In this document: positions 1 through 6,337 of the stretch, piece by piece
How positions within the stretch are numbered: the stretch's first letter is position 1
How the letters are laid out: each line of letters begins with the position of its first letter
NCBI GenBank assembly: GCA_900556015.1
Contig: USNH01000023.1
Location: 1 to 8,937 of the forward strand
DNA length: 8,937 nucleotides
Direction: 5' to 3'
DNA from: an uncultured Eubacteriales bacterium
GTDB taxonomy: Bacteria > Bacillota_A > Clostridia > Oscillospirales > Oscillospiraceae
Translations under genes and position numbers: made by a program
Notes under the pieces: model-generated
Database searches by the model: none
Seen by the model: the letters and a program-made list of their open reading frames with translations, nothing else
What the model was told of the DNA's origin: nothing

Positions 1-21
1 CTATATTACAACGTTCCCGCC

Positions 22-66
22 AAAAAAACAAGGGGAAATCGGGACGAAAGACCCGATTTCCCCTTG
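22..66 (-). terminator. Strong intrinsic terminator of the carboxypeptidase gene
   Basis: A perfect 15-bp inverted repeat (29-43 pairs with 52-66) encloses an 8-base loop. Read on the minus strand it is followed by seven T residues (22-28 on the plus strand are A). It begins 4 bases after the stop codon of the carboxypeptidase gene. On the plus strand the stem is followed by four T, so some bidirectional activity is possible. Confidence 0.93.
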
Positions 67-70
67 TTTT

Positions 71-1213
71 CTATCCGGCGAAGGTGGCCATACGCAAAAG
101 CTGGGCAAAGAGGCCGCTCCAGCTGCGCCGGGGCACGTCCTCCGCGGCCAGGATGGGGACGGTCAGCACCTCCGTTTCGCCGTCCAGCAGCGTCAGCGTG
201 CCCACGGTCTGCCCCGCCGCAACGGGGGCGGTCAGGCTGCTTGGCAGGTCTACGCGCCGCTCCAGGGTGCTGACCCTCCCCTTTTCCACCAGGGCGGTGA
301 CGCCCTCCTCCGGCAGCGTCAGCGACACCTGCTCCGCCTGACCCATGGACACCGGCAGGGCGGGCAGCGGTTCTTCCGGCGCGGCGGACACCAGGGCGTA
401 GGTGGAGAAGCCGTAGTTCAGCAGGGCTTTGGCATCGGTGTTCCGTTTGTCCGCCGTCTCGCCCTTCATGATGACGGCGATGAGCTCCATGCCCTCCCGC
501 TCCGCCGTGGCGCTGATGCAGTAGCCGGCGGAGGTGGTGTAGCCGGTCTTGAGGCCCGTTGCGCCGTCATAGAAGCGGATGAGCTTGTTGGTGTTGGCCA
601 GGCCGAACGCGCCGCCCCGGATGGTGTCCGTCCAGATGGTGGTGAAGCGGCGGATGTCCGGGTGACGGGTGAGCAGCTCCCGGCTCATGAGGGCGATGTC
701 GTAGGCGCTGGTGACGTGACCCTTGGCGGTGAGGCCGGTGCAGTTGACGAAGTGGGTGTCGTCCATGCCCAGACCCTTGGCCCGGTTGTTCATCTGCTCC
801 ACGAACAGCTCCGTCACGCCGGAGACCTTCTCCGCCAGCGCCACCGCCGCGTCGTTGCCGGAGGACACGCAAACGCTTTTCAGCAGCTCCTCCACGGTGA
901 TCTTCTCGCCCTCCGCCAAAAAAACCTGACTGCCGCCCATGCCGGCGGCGTTGGCGGACACCGTGACTACGTCATCGTAGGACAGCGCGCCGCTGTCGAT
1001 GGCATCCATGGTCAGCAGCAGCGTCATGATCTTGGTGACGCTGGCCGGCTCTAGCGCCTCGTGCTCGTTTTGGGCGAACAGGATCTGCCCGGTGGTCTTT
1101 TCCATCAGCAGCGCGGCGCGGCTGGTCAGCGGCAGCTCCACCGCATCGGCGGTGGTCGGCAGCAGCGCCAGCAGGCACAGCGCCGCCAGCAGCGCCCCTA
1201 TCAGCTTTTTCAT
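71..1213 (-). CDS. D-alanyl-D-alanine carboxypeptidase, PBP5/DacF type (peptidase S11)
   Basis: A 380-residue secreted serine peptidase. The family removes the terminal D-Ala from peptidoglycan pentapeptides outside the membrane and so limits cross-linking. Residues 1-24 form a signal peptide (MKK, hydrophobic core, likely cleavage after ADA). All three penicillin-binding motifs are present: SVTK with nucleophile S58 and K61, SGN at 118-120, and KTG at 222-224. Residues from about 275 to 358 look like the beta-rich C-terminal PBP5 domain. The last 20 residues resemble the amphipathic membrane-anchoring helix. Length is normal for the family. I chose the ATG at 1213 because GGGAGGGG lies 5-6 bases upstream and the signal peptide starts there; an in-frame ATG at 1267 would put 18 non-signal residues in front. 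It is divergent from the tRNA gene. I found no convincing promoter for it. Vegetative (DacA-like) and sporulation (DacF-like) roles cannot be separated from sequence alone. Confidence 0.95.
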   Translation of the reverse strand: MKKLIGALLAALCLLALLPTTADAVELPLTSRAALLMEKTTGQILFAQNEHEALEPASVTKIMTLLLTMDAIDSGALSYDDVVTVSANAAGMGGSQVFLAEGEKITVEELLKSVCVSSGNDAAVALAEKVSGVTELFVEQMNNRAKGLGMDDTHFVNCTGLTAKGHVTSAYDIALMSRELLTRHPDIRRFTTIWTDTIRGGAFGLANTNKLIRFYDGATGLKTGYTTSAGYCISATAEREGMELIAVIMKGETADKRNTDAKALLNYGFSTYALVSAAPEEPLPALPVSMGQAEQVSLTLPEEGVTALVEKGRVSTLERRVDLPSSLTAPVAAGQTVGTLTLLDGETEVLTVPILAAEDVPRRSWSGLFAQLLRMATFAG

Positions 1214-1289
1214 GTCGTCCCCTCCCAGTGTTTTTTCTATGGATATGTGGGCGGACAAGACATTCATGCCCTTTCGGCAGAATTTTCGG

Positions 1290-1318
1290 TTGCAAAACCG
1301 GCGGCGGTGTGGTACAAT
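1290..1318 (+). promoter_or_regulatory. Sigma-A type promoter of tRNA-Gly
   Basis: The -35 box is TTGCAA at 1290-1295 and the -10 box is TACAAT at 1313-1318, with a 17-bp spacer. Transcription should start near 1325, about a dozen bases before the mature tRNA 5' end at 1338, which fits a short leader removed by RNase P. Confidence 0.8.
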
Positions 1319-1337
1319 GACCCGGTGAAGTGAATAG

Positions 1338-1411
1338 GCAGGGTTGGTATATCGGTATTACAGCGGCTTCCCAAGCCGTTAAGGCGGGTTCGACTCCCGT
1401 ACCCTGCTCCA
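1338..1411 (+). tRNA. tRNA-Gly, anticodon CCC
   Basis: A complete 74-nt cloverleaf with encoded CCA. The acceptor stem is 1338-1344 with 1401-1407, the discriminator is T1408 and CCA is 1409-1411. The D arm starts at 1347 and has the conserved GG in its loop (1354-1355). The anticodon stem is 1363-1367 with 1375-1379, and the loop TTCCCAA puts anticodon CCC at 1370-1372. The variable loop is 4 nt. The T arm is 1384-1388 with 1396-1400 and its loop starts TTCGA. A U at the discriminator position is usual for bacterial tRNA-Gly. This isoacceptor reads GGG codons. Confidence 0.95.
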
Positions 1412-1426
1412 CCAGATCCTGAGAGA

Positions 1427-1456
1427 CGCACCGCAAGGCGGTGCGCCTTATCTTTT
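1427..1456 (+). terminator. Probable terminator after tRNA-Gly
   Basis: An 8-bp GC-rich stem (1427-1434 with 1438-1445) has a 3-base loop and is followed by a T-rich but interrupted tract ending in four T (1453-1456). It lies 16 bases after the tRNA CCA end. The interrupted tract may let some transcription through to the acetyltransferase gene, which has no clear promoter of its own. Confidence 0.6.
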
Positions 1457-1468
1457 CGGAGGAAAAAT

Positions 1469-1489
1469 TTGGCAGAGAGGAGCGTATGA
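1469..1489 (+). other. Possible 6-codon leader ORF before the acetyltransferase
   Basis: A TTG-started ORF of six codons (reads M-A-E-R-S-V) has a good Shine-Dalgarno (GGAGG at 1458-1462, 6 bases upstream). It stops at TGA 1487-1489, one base before the ATG of the acetyltransferase gene. The acetyltransferase's own Shine-Dalgarno lies inside this ORF. Translation is unproven: the start is TTG and so short an ORF can arise by chance. Confidence 0.3.
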
Positions 1490-1490
1490 G

Positions 1491-2003
1491 ATGAAGCCAT
1501 CATTTGTGATCGAGCGGGCAACGGCGGCGGACGCTGCCGCGCAGCTGGCCTATCTGAAGGCGGTGGGCGGCGAGACGGAAAATCTGAGCTTCGGCCCAGA
1601 GGGCGTGCCGCTGACCGTGGAGCAGGAGGCGGAATACCTGGGAGCGCAGGAGGCATCGCCGGACAACGTGCAGTTTTTGGCCAAGGCGGACGGCGAGATC
1701 ATCGGCACGGCCAGTCTGAACCGCAAGCCACGGAAAATGAGCCACCGGGGCGAGTTCGGCATCAGCGTGCGGAAAGCGTTTTGGGGCTGCGGCGCGGCAC
1801 AGGCGCTGATGGAGCGCATTTTGGATTTTGCCGGGGAGAACGGCTTTGAGCAGCTGGATCTGGAGGTACGCAGCGACAACGTCCGGGCTATCCGGCTGTA
1901 TGAGAAGTACGGCTTTCGCAAGCTGTGTACCTTCCCCGGCTTTTTCAAGGTAAACGGGCAGTACATCAACTTTGACCTGATGATCCTGTCCCTGACAGAA
2001 TAA
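1491..2003 (+). CDS. GNAT-family N-acetyltransferase
   Basis: A 170-residue soluble protein with the GNAT fold, which transfers an acetyl group from acetyl-CoA to an amine. The substrate is not predictable here. Motif A, the pyrophosphate-binding loop, follows a beta-strand (EFGISVRKAFWGCGAAQAL, residues 88-106; loop W98-G-C-G-A-A). Motif B is at 124-142 (LEVRSDNVRAIRLYEKYGF), with N130 and Y137/Y140 at the usual acetyl-CoA and catalytic positions. Length is typical. The ATG at 1491 is supported by GAGAGGAG ending 8 bases upstream; an ATG at 1486 is out of frame and stops after two codons. The gene follows tRNA-Gly on the same strand and may depend on read-through from the tRNA promoter. The close resemblance of residues 88-142 to RimI/RimJ/YkkB-like enzymes is generic and does not tell protein from small-molecule acetylation. 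Confidence 0.92.
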   Translation: MKPSFVIERATAADAAAQLAYLKAVGGETENLSFGPEGVPLTVEQEAEYLGAQEASPDNVQFLAKADGEIIGTASLNRKPRKMSHRGEFGISVRKAFWGCGAAQALMERILDFAGENGFEQLDLEVRSDNVRAIRLYEKYGFRKLCTFPGFFKVNGQYINFDLMILSLTE

Positions 2004-2019
2004 AGAGACACATATTCCC

Positions 2020-2160
2020 ATGAGGAAAAAAAGAGCATATATCCTGCTGGCGCTGCTGGCCTTACTGCTGCTGTCCTCCCAGTGCCGGGAGGCGGCGGAG
2101 CTGGGCAGCAACTGTTATGACCCGATGAGGTGTGACCGCTGCGTGAGCCAGGGACATAGC
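2020..2160 (+). other. Doubtful small exported Cys-rich ORF or remnant
   Basis: An ATG at 2020, 16 bases after the acetyltransferase stop, opens a frame whose first residues look like a signal or anchor segment: M-R-K-K-R, then hydrophobic residues 6-18 rich in Leu. Cysteines follow at 22, 32, 38 and 41, the last two as CDRC. The first 45 codons use GC-rich third positions like real genes here. Against it: the Shine-Dalgarno is weak (AAAGAG), S-S-Q-C is a poor lipobox, and the frame has no stop before the terminator hairpin. It continues open to 2988 only because it is antisense to the next genes. Stops exist just before the hairpin in the other two frames (TGA 2144, TAG 2157), so a frameshifted remnant is possible. 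I do not recognise it. Confidence 0.3.
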
Positions 2161-2194
2161 AAAAGAGCAGACACGTCCGTGTCTGCTCTTTTTT
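2161..2194. terminator. Bidirectional terminator between convergent units
   Basis: A perfect 15-bp inverted repeat (2161-2175 with 2178-2192) has a minimal loop and six T on the plus strand (2189-2194). On the minus strand the 3' arm itself ends in four T. It sits between the plus-strand acetyltransferase region and the 3' end of the minus-strand zinc-ribbon gene (stop at 2218), so it should end both units. Confidence 0.9.
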
Positions 2195-2217
2195 GTATGG
2201 TGTGTTGGGCAGGGCCG

Positions 2218-2913
2218 TCAGATGAAGAATTTCTTGTGCAGGGAGCGGCGCAGGGGCTTGCACGCCGCGATGACCAGCAGCATCGCGCCCAGCACCACGC
2301 AGACAGCCAGCGGGTAGAACGACCACAGGAACGTGTCGTGGAGGTGGAAGGTCAGGTTCAGCAGGAACTCCACCAGCACGTTGAAGCCGCCGGCCAGGAT
2401 CAGCCCGCCGCCCAGGGTATACAGCGCCCCGGAGGGAACGTAGCGCAGCAGCGTCACCACCGCCGTCACCAGCACCATGGCCGCGCCCGTTACCGGCAGG
2501 GCGAAGCTGAAAAACCAGCCGCCCCGGGTGGCCAGGTCGACATACAACAGATATACGCCAATGGCCGCAAAGTCCACCGGCACGAAGATCACCGGATTGG
2601 GCCGCTTGAACCACAGGGGCAGCACCGCCAGCACATACAGCAGCGCCAGCCCGCCCAGCACGAAGCCGGACCAGACGATGCCGCCGTTGACGCGCCAGTC
2701 CACCAGCACGCTGATGACCGCGGGCAGCAGCATACATACCGTGACCACGAACAGCGCGCCCACGCGGCTGACCTCCTCGTTGAGGTGCTCCGCCGGGGGA
2801 TAGGGCGGCTCGCCGCTGCCGCAGGGCAGATCCGGGTGGAACACCCGCGTGCCGCACAGGGGACAGACCTTTTCGCTGTCCGCCAGCTCTACGCCGCATT
2901 TGATGCAATACAT
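2218..2913 (-). CDS. Zinc-ribbon membrane protein with six TM segments (DUF6320-like)
   Basis: A 231-residue protein of unknown function. The N-terminus is a short zinc ribbon: C3-x-x-C6 and C17-P-L-C20. It is followed by a Pro-rich linker and six hydrophobic segments at about 51-73, 78-102, 107-128, 131-158, 161-187 and 195-217. It ends with a basic tail. From memory the sequence matches the family labelled DUF6320 in clostridia, where no activity is known to me; that name needs a profile search. The ATG at 2913 has AGAGGA (2920-2925 complement) 6 bases upstream. Only 17 bases separate it from the stop of the hydrolase-acyltransferase gene, so the two are co-transcribed and probably translated as a pair. 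It is the last gene before the bidirectional terminator. The ribbon should face the cytosol if the N-terminus is inside, which is where the acyltransferase would be. Confidence 0.85.
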   Translation of the reverse strand: MYCIKCGVELADSEKVCPLCGTRVFHPDLPCGSGEPPYPPAEHLNEEVSRVGALFVVTVCMLLPAVISVLVDWRVNGGIVWSGFVLGGLALLYVLAVLPLWFKRPNPVIFVPVDFAAIGVYLLYVDLATRGGWFFSFALPVTGAAMVLVTAVVTLLRYVPSGALYTLGGGLILAGGFNVLVEFLLNLTFHLHDTFLWSFYPLAVCVVLGAMLLVIAACKPLRRSLHKKFFI

Positions 2914-2930
2914 ATCGTTTCCTCTTTTCT

Positions 2931-5093
2931 TCAGCGGGCGTTGCTCTCCACCTTGACCGGCAGGCCCAGGCGGTGGAGCACGCGGTAAAACGCCAGCTCC
3001 AGCTCCGGCTCACGGATGCTGCGGATGCAGTTGATATACGCCGTGCCGTTCCATGTGACCACGCCGCAGTTGTGGGGTGCGCGGGCCTGCACGCCGATGA
3101 TGAAGTCCAGCCGCGTCACGTAGGGCGTCATCACCTCCGGCAGCTCCACCCGGCCCAAATTGGACAGGCACAGGCAGGACTTGCACTCGCCCACCGTGTC
3201 GAACACGGCCTTCATGGCCAAATTTTTGATGAACAGGGGCATGACCCGCAGCACGGGGGAGCGTTCGCTGGCCACGTTGGCGGCGAACTTGGCCCGCATG
3301 GTGCGGCGGTTGTTCTCCATGCCCATCTTGTGGTGCACCAGTTGGCACAGCTCGTCGAAGGAGCAGTCCCCCATGCGAGGGTCGATCTCCGGGGTGATAT
3401 AGGACGCGAAGTTCCGCAGCGTGGCGCTGGGGAACAGGGTGCGGAGGTTCACCGGCAGCAGCACCTTCACCGGTTTCCGGGCGGCGCGGCGGGGGACTTT
3501 CTCCGCCTGGAGGTCCAGAATGGCCTGCATCATGGCGGCGCACAGCAGCTCCGTGACGGAGACGCCGAAGCCCTTGGCACAGCCGCGGAGCTTGTCCGCC
3601 GGGATCATCATGGTGATGAGATCCTTGTAGCCGTCCGGCTCAGGCGTGCCGCTGAGGTGGTAGGCCGTGGCCTCCCGGCGGCTCAGCTTCACATCCCCGG
3701 CGTAGCGGGCGAAGCTGTCCTCCAGCTCCTCCTCCGACGGCTCTTCCAGCCGGCCCAGCACGCCCTTTTCCGCCGGGATGGTCAGGCCGTACTTTTGGCT
3801 CAGGTATTCCGCCAGCAGGGATTTCAGGAAGATCAGCGCCCCCGTGCCGTCGGTAAGGGCGTGGAAAAACTCCACGGCGATGCGCCGGTGATACACCAGC
3901 ACACGGAAGGCGCACTGCCGCACCTCATGAAACGGGGCGTGGGCCAGGGGGCAGCTTTTCTCCGGCTGGATGGGCGGCGCTTTGGGTATCTCCTCCAGGT
4001 AGTACCAGAACGCGCCCCGGCGCAGCCGGACGGCGATGGAGGGGAAGCGGCGCACCGTGACATCCAGGGCGCGGCGCAGCACCTCGGTATCCACCGTCTC
4101 CGTCAGCGTGGCGGACAGGCGGAAGAAGTTGTTCCAGTTCCGCCGCTTGGCGGCGGGGTATATTTTGGCCGCGTTGTCCAGACGCATCCAGCGCAGACTG
4201 CGGGCCGGGGAGAGGTTTTGGGACAGGAAGCGGTCGATGGCCGCCATGTCGTCCTCCATATTCTCGTTGAGACAGTACAGCACATAGGCGTGCCAGCGCT
4301 CCGGCGCGACGCGGAGCGTGCTCTTGCAGCCGCACGACACCAGCTTTTCCTGAAGCGCACGGGCATCGTCCAGCAGTATCTCGTCCCCGCCGACGAACAG
4401 CAGGGACGGCGGAAAGCCGGCGAGGTCGCCGAACAGCGGCGAGCACAGCGGGTCGGTGGGGTCGGTGGTGTAGCACTTGGCGTAGAACTCCAGCAGCTCC
4501 TGGGTGAGGGACGGGTCGTTGTCCCGGTTCGTCTCGTAGGACTGCCCTGAGCCGGTGAGATCCACCCACGGGGAGATACCGATAAGGCCGCAGGGCAGAG
4601 TCATGCTCTCCTGCCGCAGGCGCAGGCACAGGGCGTAGATCAGTCCGCCGCCAGCGCTCTCGCCGCACAGCAGTATCTGCCGTGGGGCGTAGCCCTTTTT
4701 CAGCAGGTAGCGGTAGGCCTCCAGCGCGTCGTCCACCGCGGCGGGGTAGGGGTTCTCCGGCGCTAGCCGGTAGGCGGCGCAGAACACCCGCACGCCGCAC
4801 TGGCTGGCCAGCGTGGCGGCGAAGCCCTTGGCGTATTCCAGGCTGCCGCAGGTGTAGCCGCCGCCGTGGAGGTAGAGCACCACGCCGGAGCGGCGTTCGT
4901 CCTTGGGCATGACCCACGCACCCTGGAACGGGCCGAAGTCGTGATCTTTCATGTAGACTTCGCGCCTGTGGAGGGCGCTCATCAGCTCACCCAGCTTGTC
5001 CTGACCCTTGCGGGTGGTCTCCAGGGAGCAGTTGGCCACGAAGGGCTTGAAGAAATGCAGTTGGGCGCGTACCAGCTTTGCGGACAGTTCCAT
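2931..5093 (-). CDS. Fusion of alpha/beta-hydrolase (HSL-type esterase) and alcohol-acetyltransferase-like domain
   Basis: A 720-residue two-domain enzyme with no signal peptide, so cytoplasmic. Residues 1 to about 293 are a hormone-sensitive-lipase-type esterase: oxyanion motif HGGGY (76-80), nucleophile elbow GESAGG with S146, likely acid D237 in GGDE, and H268. Residues about 305 to 715 resemble the alcohol acetyltransferase / condensation (PapA-like) superfamily. They open with LDNAAKIYP (305-313) and carry the active-site motif HALTDG (H411, D415, G416). Both active sites look intact. The family logic suggests that one half makes acyl esters (probably from acyl-CoA) and the other cuts or transfers them; the real substrate is unknown. 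The ATG at 5093 is chosen because AGGAGG (5102-5107 complement) lies 8 bases upstream; the frame could also open at TTG 5114, but that overlaps this ribosome site. It lies 28 bases after the EIIC-type gene and 17 bases before the zinc-ribbon membrane gene. Confidence 0.9.
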   Translation of the reverse strand: MELSAKLVRAQLHFFKPFVANCSLETTRKGQDKLGELMSALHRREVYMKDHDFGPFQGAWVMPKDERRSGVVLYLHGGGYTCGSLEYAKGFAATLASQCGVRVFCAAYRLAPENPYPAAVDDALEAYRYLLKKGYAPRQILLCGESAGGGLIYALCLRLRQESMTLPCGLIGISPWVDLTGSGQSYETNRDNDPSLTQELLEFYAKCYTTDPTDPLCSPLFGDLAGFPPSLLFVGGDEILLDDARALQEKLVSCGCKSTLRVAPERWHAYVLYCLNENMEDDMAAIDRFLSQNLSPARSLRWMRLDNAAKIYPAAKRRNWNNFFRLSATLTETVDTEVLRRALDVTVRRFPSIAVRLRRGAFWYYLEEIPKAPPIQPEKSCPLAHAPFHEVRQCAFRVLVYHRRIAVEFFHALTDGTGALIFLKSLLAEYLSQKYGLTIPAEKGVLGRLEEPSEEELEDSFARYAGDVKLSRREATAYHLSGTPEPDGYKDLITMMIPADKLRGCAKGFGVSVTELLCAAMMQAILDLQAEKVPRRAARKPVKVLLPVNLRTLFPSATLRNFASYITPEIDPRMGDCSFDELCQLVHHKMGMENNRRTMRAKFAANVASERSPVLRVMPLFIKNLAMKAVFDTVGECKSCLCLSNLGRVELPEVMTPYVTRLDFIIGVQARAPHNCGVVTWNGTAYINCIRSIREPELELAFYRVLHRLGLPVKVESNAR

Positions 5094-5121
5094 AGGCACG
5101 GCCTCCTTTGACAATACGTAT

Positions 5122-6228
5122 TTACAGATCCAGCTTCAAATCGCCGTCCTTGATCCAGCCGCATTTACGCAGGGGGATGGCGATGAGCCACGTCAGCACG
5201 GCGGGCAGCACGAAGGAAATGAGCACCAGGCCCAGCCAGTCCATGGCGGTGACGGCGGTCTTGACCCCGGCGGCCACATCGCTGACCCAGCCGGTGTAGA
5301 CGCCGATCTGTCCCACCAGACCGCAGGTGCCCATGCCGGAGGACACCGGCGCGCCGTTCATCTCCAGATGGAACAGGCACGTGGCCAGCGGGCCGGTGAT
5401 GGCGGAGGCCAGCGTGGGGGGTATCCACACACGGGGATTGCGGACGATGTTGCCCATTTGCAGCATACTGGTGCCAAGCCCCTGGGCCGCCAGGCCGCCC
5501 CAGCGGTTCTCCGGGAAGCTCATGACGGCGAAGCCCACCATTTGGGCGCAGCAGCCCGCCACGGCAGCGCCGCCGGCCAGGCCGGTGAGCCCCAGCGCCG
5601 CGCAGATGGCGGCGGAGGAGATGGGCAGCGTCAGCGCCACGCCGATGACCACGGAGACGATGATGCCCATGAAGAAGGGCTGCAGCTCCGTGGCCCACAT
5701 GATGGCCTGTCCCACGGCGGAGGCCGCCTTCCCCACCGGCGCGGCGATGAGGGCGGCGAAGCCGATGCCGGAGAGCACCGTGACGATGGGCGTGACCAGG
5801 ATGTCGATCTTCGTCTCCTTGCTGACGGCCTTGCCCAGCTCGGCGGCCACGATGGCCACGAACAGCACGGCCAGAGGGCCGCCCGCGCCGCCCATATAGT
5901 TGGTGGCGAAGCCCACGGGGATCAGGGAGAACAGCACCAGCGGCGGCGCGTTCAGCGCACGGGCGATGGCCACAGCCATGCCTGGGCCGACCATGGCGGA
6001 GCACAGGCCGCCGATGGTGTAGTGTACAGCGCCCTCGCCCGTGCCCAACGTGACGACAACGGCGTTGAGGAAGCCGATGTGGAACTGCTGGCCCAGGGTG
6101 TTGAGGATCGTCCCCACCAGCAGGGTGCAGAACAGGCCCTGGGCCATCGCACCCATGGCGTCGATGAAGTAGCGCTTGGCGGAAAATACGATGTCCTTGC
6201 GCTGGAGAAATGCGCGGAGCTTTTCCAT
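5122..6228 (-). CDS. PTS EIIC-type membrane transporter (PTS_EIIC_2 family), orphan
   Basis: A 368-residue polytopic membrane protein, almost entirely hydrophobic and Gly/Ala-rich, of the PTS_EIIC_2 type. Conserved-looking stretches include GGAGGP (113-118), the region 239-260 (PENRWGG, QGLGTSMLQM) and SSGMGTCGLVGQ (296-307). Classical EIIC proteins move a sugar that an EIIB phosphorylates. This one has no EIIA or EIIB fused or adjacent, so the substrate and even PTS dependence are open. The ATG at 6228 is preferred: GAGGT (6237-6241 complement) is 8 bases upstream, and the promoter predicts a start near 6252, leaving too little leader for an in-frame GTG at 6243. It is the first gene of the operon that continues into the hydrolase-acyltransferase gene 28 bases downstream, with no terminator between. 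Confidence 0.87.
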   Translation of the reverse strand: MEKLRAFLQRKDIVFSAKRYFIDAMGAMAQGLFCTLLVGTILNTLGQQFHIGFLNAVVVTLGTGEGAVHYTIGGLCSAMVGPGMAVAIARALNAPPLVLFSLIPVGFATNYMGGAGGPLAVLFVAIVAAELGKAVSKETKIDILVTPIVTVLSGIGFAALIAAPVGKAASAVGQAIMWATELQPFFMGIIVSVVIGVALTLPISSAAICAALGLTGLAGGAAVAGCCAQMVGFAVMSFPENRWGGLAAQGLGTSMLQMGNIVRNPRVWIPPTLASAITGPLATCLFHLEMNGAPVSSGMGTCGLVGQIGVYTGWVSDVAAGVKTAVTAMDWLGLVLISFVLPAVLTWLIAIPLRKCGWIKDGDLKLDL

Positions 6229-6258
6229 GGCGGTATACCTCACTTGTTGATTTTCTCC

Positions 6259-6287
6259 ATTATAGTAGGTGCGGACGGGAATGTCAA
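6259..6287 (-). promoter_or_regulatory. Perfect consensus sigma-A promoter for the EIIC-hydrolase-zinc ribbon operon
   Basis: On the minus strand TTGACA (6282-6287) and TATAAT (6259-6264) are separated by exactly 17 bp (6265-6281). All 12 positions match consensus. Transcription should start near 6252, giving a leader of about 24 nt that holds the GAGGT ribosome site for the EIIC-type gene. No operator-like repeat is obvious, so expression may be strong and constitutive unless a repressor site is hidden here. Confidence 0.92.
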
Positions 6288-6294
6288 TGAAGTG

Positions 6295-6308
6295 GGGCGC
6301 TCCCGCCC
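6295..6308 (-). terminator. Weak terminator-like hairpin after the sirtuin gene
   Basis: A 5-bp GC stem (6295-6299 with 6304-6308) with a 4-base loop lies between the sirtuin stop and the downstream -35 box. The following minus-strand sequence is only moderately T-rich (CACTTCATT). It may partly end sirtuin transcripts, so some read-through into the EIIC operon is possible. Confidence 0.3.
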
Positions 6309-6337
6309 TTGTCCGTTGAGGGGAGATGTGCTATAAT
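6309..6337 (+). promoter_or_regulatory. Possible antisense promoter at the sirtuin 3' end
   Basis: On the plus strand TTGTCC (6309-6314) and a perfect TATAAT (6332-6337) are 17 bp apart. The -10 overlaps the sirtuin stop codon. If active it would make RNA antisense to the sirtuin gene, heading toward the ArsC-like gene. The -35 matches only four of six positions, and the A/T-rich stop context may be chance. Confidence 0.35.

Noticed and set aside
1214..1289. Promoter for the carboxypeptidase gene
   Set aside because: TTGTCC and several TA-rich hexamers are present on the minus strand but none pair at 16-18 bp, so I did not annotate one.
1338..1411. tRNA-Gly as an integration site for a mobile element
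   Set aside because: No integrase and no repeated copy of the tRNA 3' end were seen in the window, and downstream genes look chromosomal.
1550..3013. A 487-codon minus-strand open frame spanning the acetyltransferase, terminator and zinc-ribbon genes
   Set aside because: It crosses a strong bidirectional terminator and three better-supported genes, and its sequence is Arg/Pro/Ala-rich noise.
2973..4550. A 525-codon plus-strand open frame opposite the hydrolase-acyltransferase gene
   Set aside because: It is rich in His, Gln, Arg and Gly with no domain pattern, as expected for the antisense frame of a GC-rich gene. The minus-strand frame has all catalytic motifs.
5108..5113. TTGACA on the plus strand upstream of the hydrolase-acyltransferase start
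   Set aside because: No -10 box 16-18 bases downstream and no plus-strand gene follows. It overlaps the minus-strand ribosome-site region.
5094..5114. TTG start at 5114 for the hydrolase-acyltransferase protein
   Set aside because: It would overlap the AGGAGG that is ideally spaced for the ATG at 5093, and it has no Shine-Dalgarno of its own.
6229..6243. GTG start at 6243 for the EIIC-type protein
   Set aside because: The predicted transcription start near 6252 leaves only about 9 nt of leader. The ATG at 6228 has GAGGT at good spacing.
5008..6336. A 442-codon plus-strand open frame opposite the EIIC-type gene
   Set aside because: Low-complexity Gly/His/Gln/Arg composition and no ribosome site. 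The minus strand encodes a coherent membrane protein with promoter and Shine-Dalgarno.
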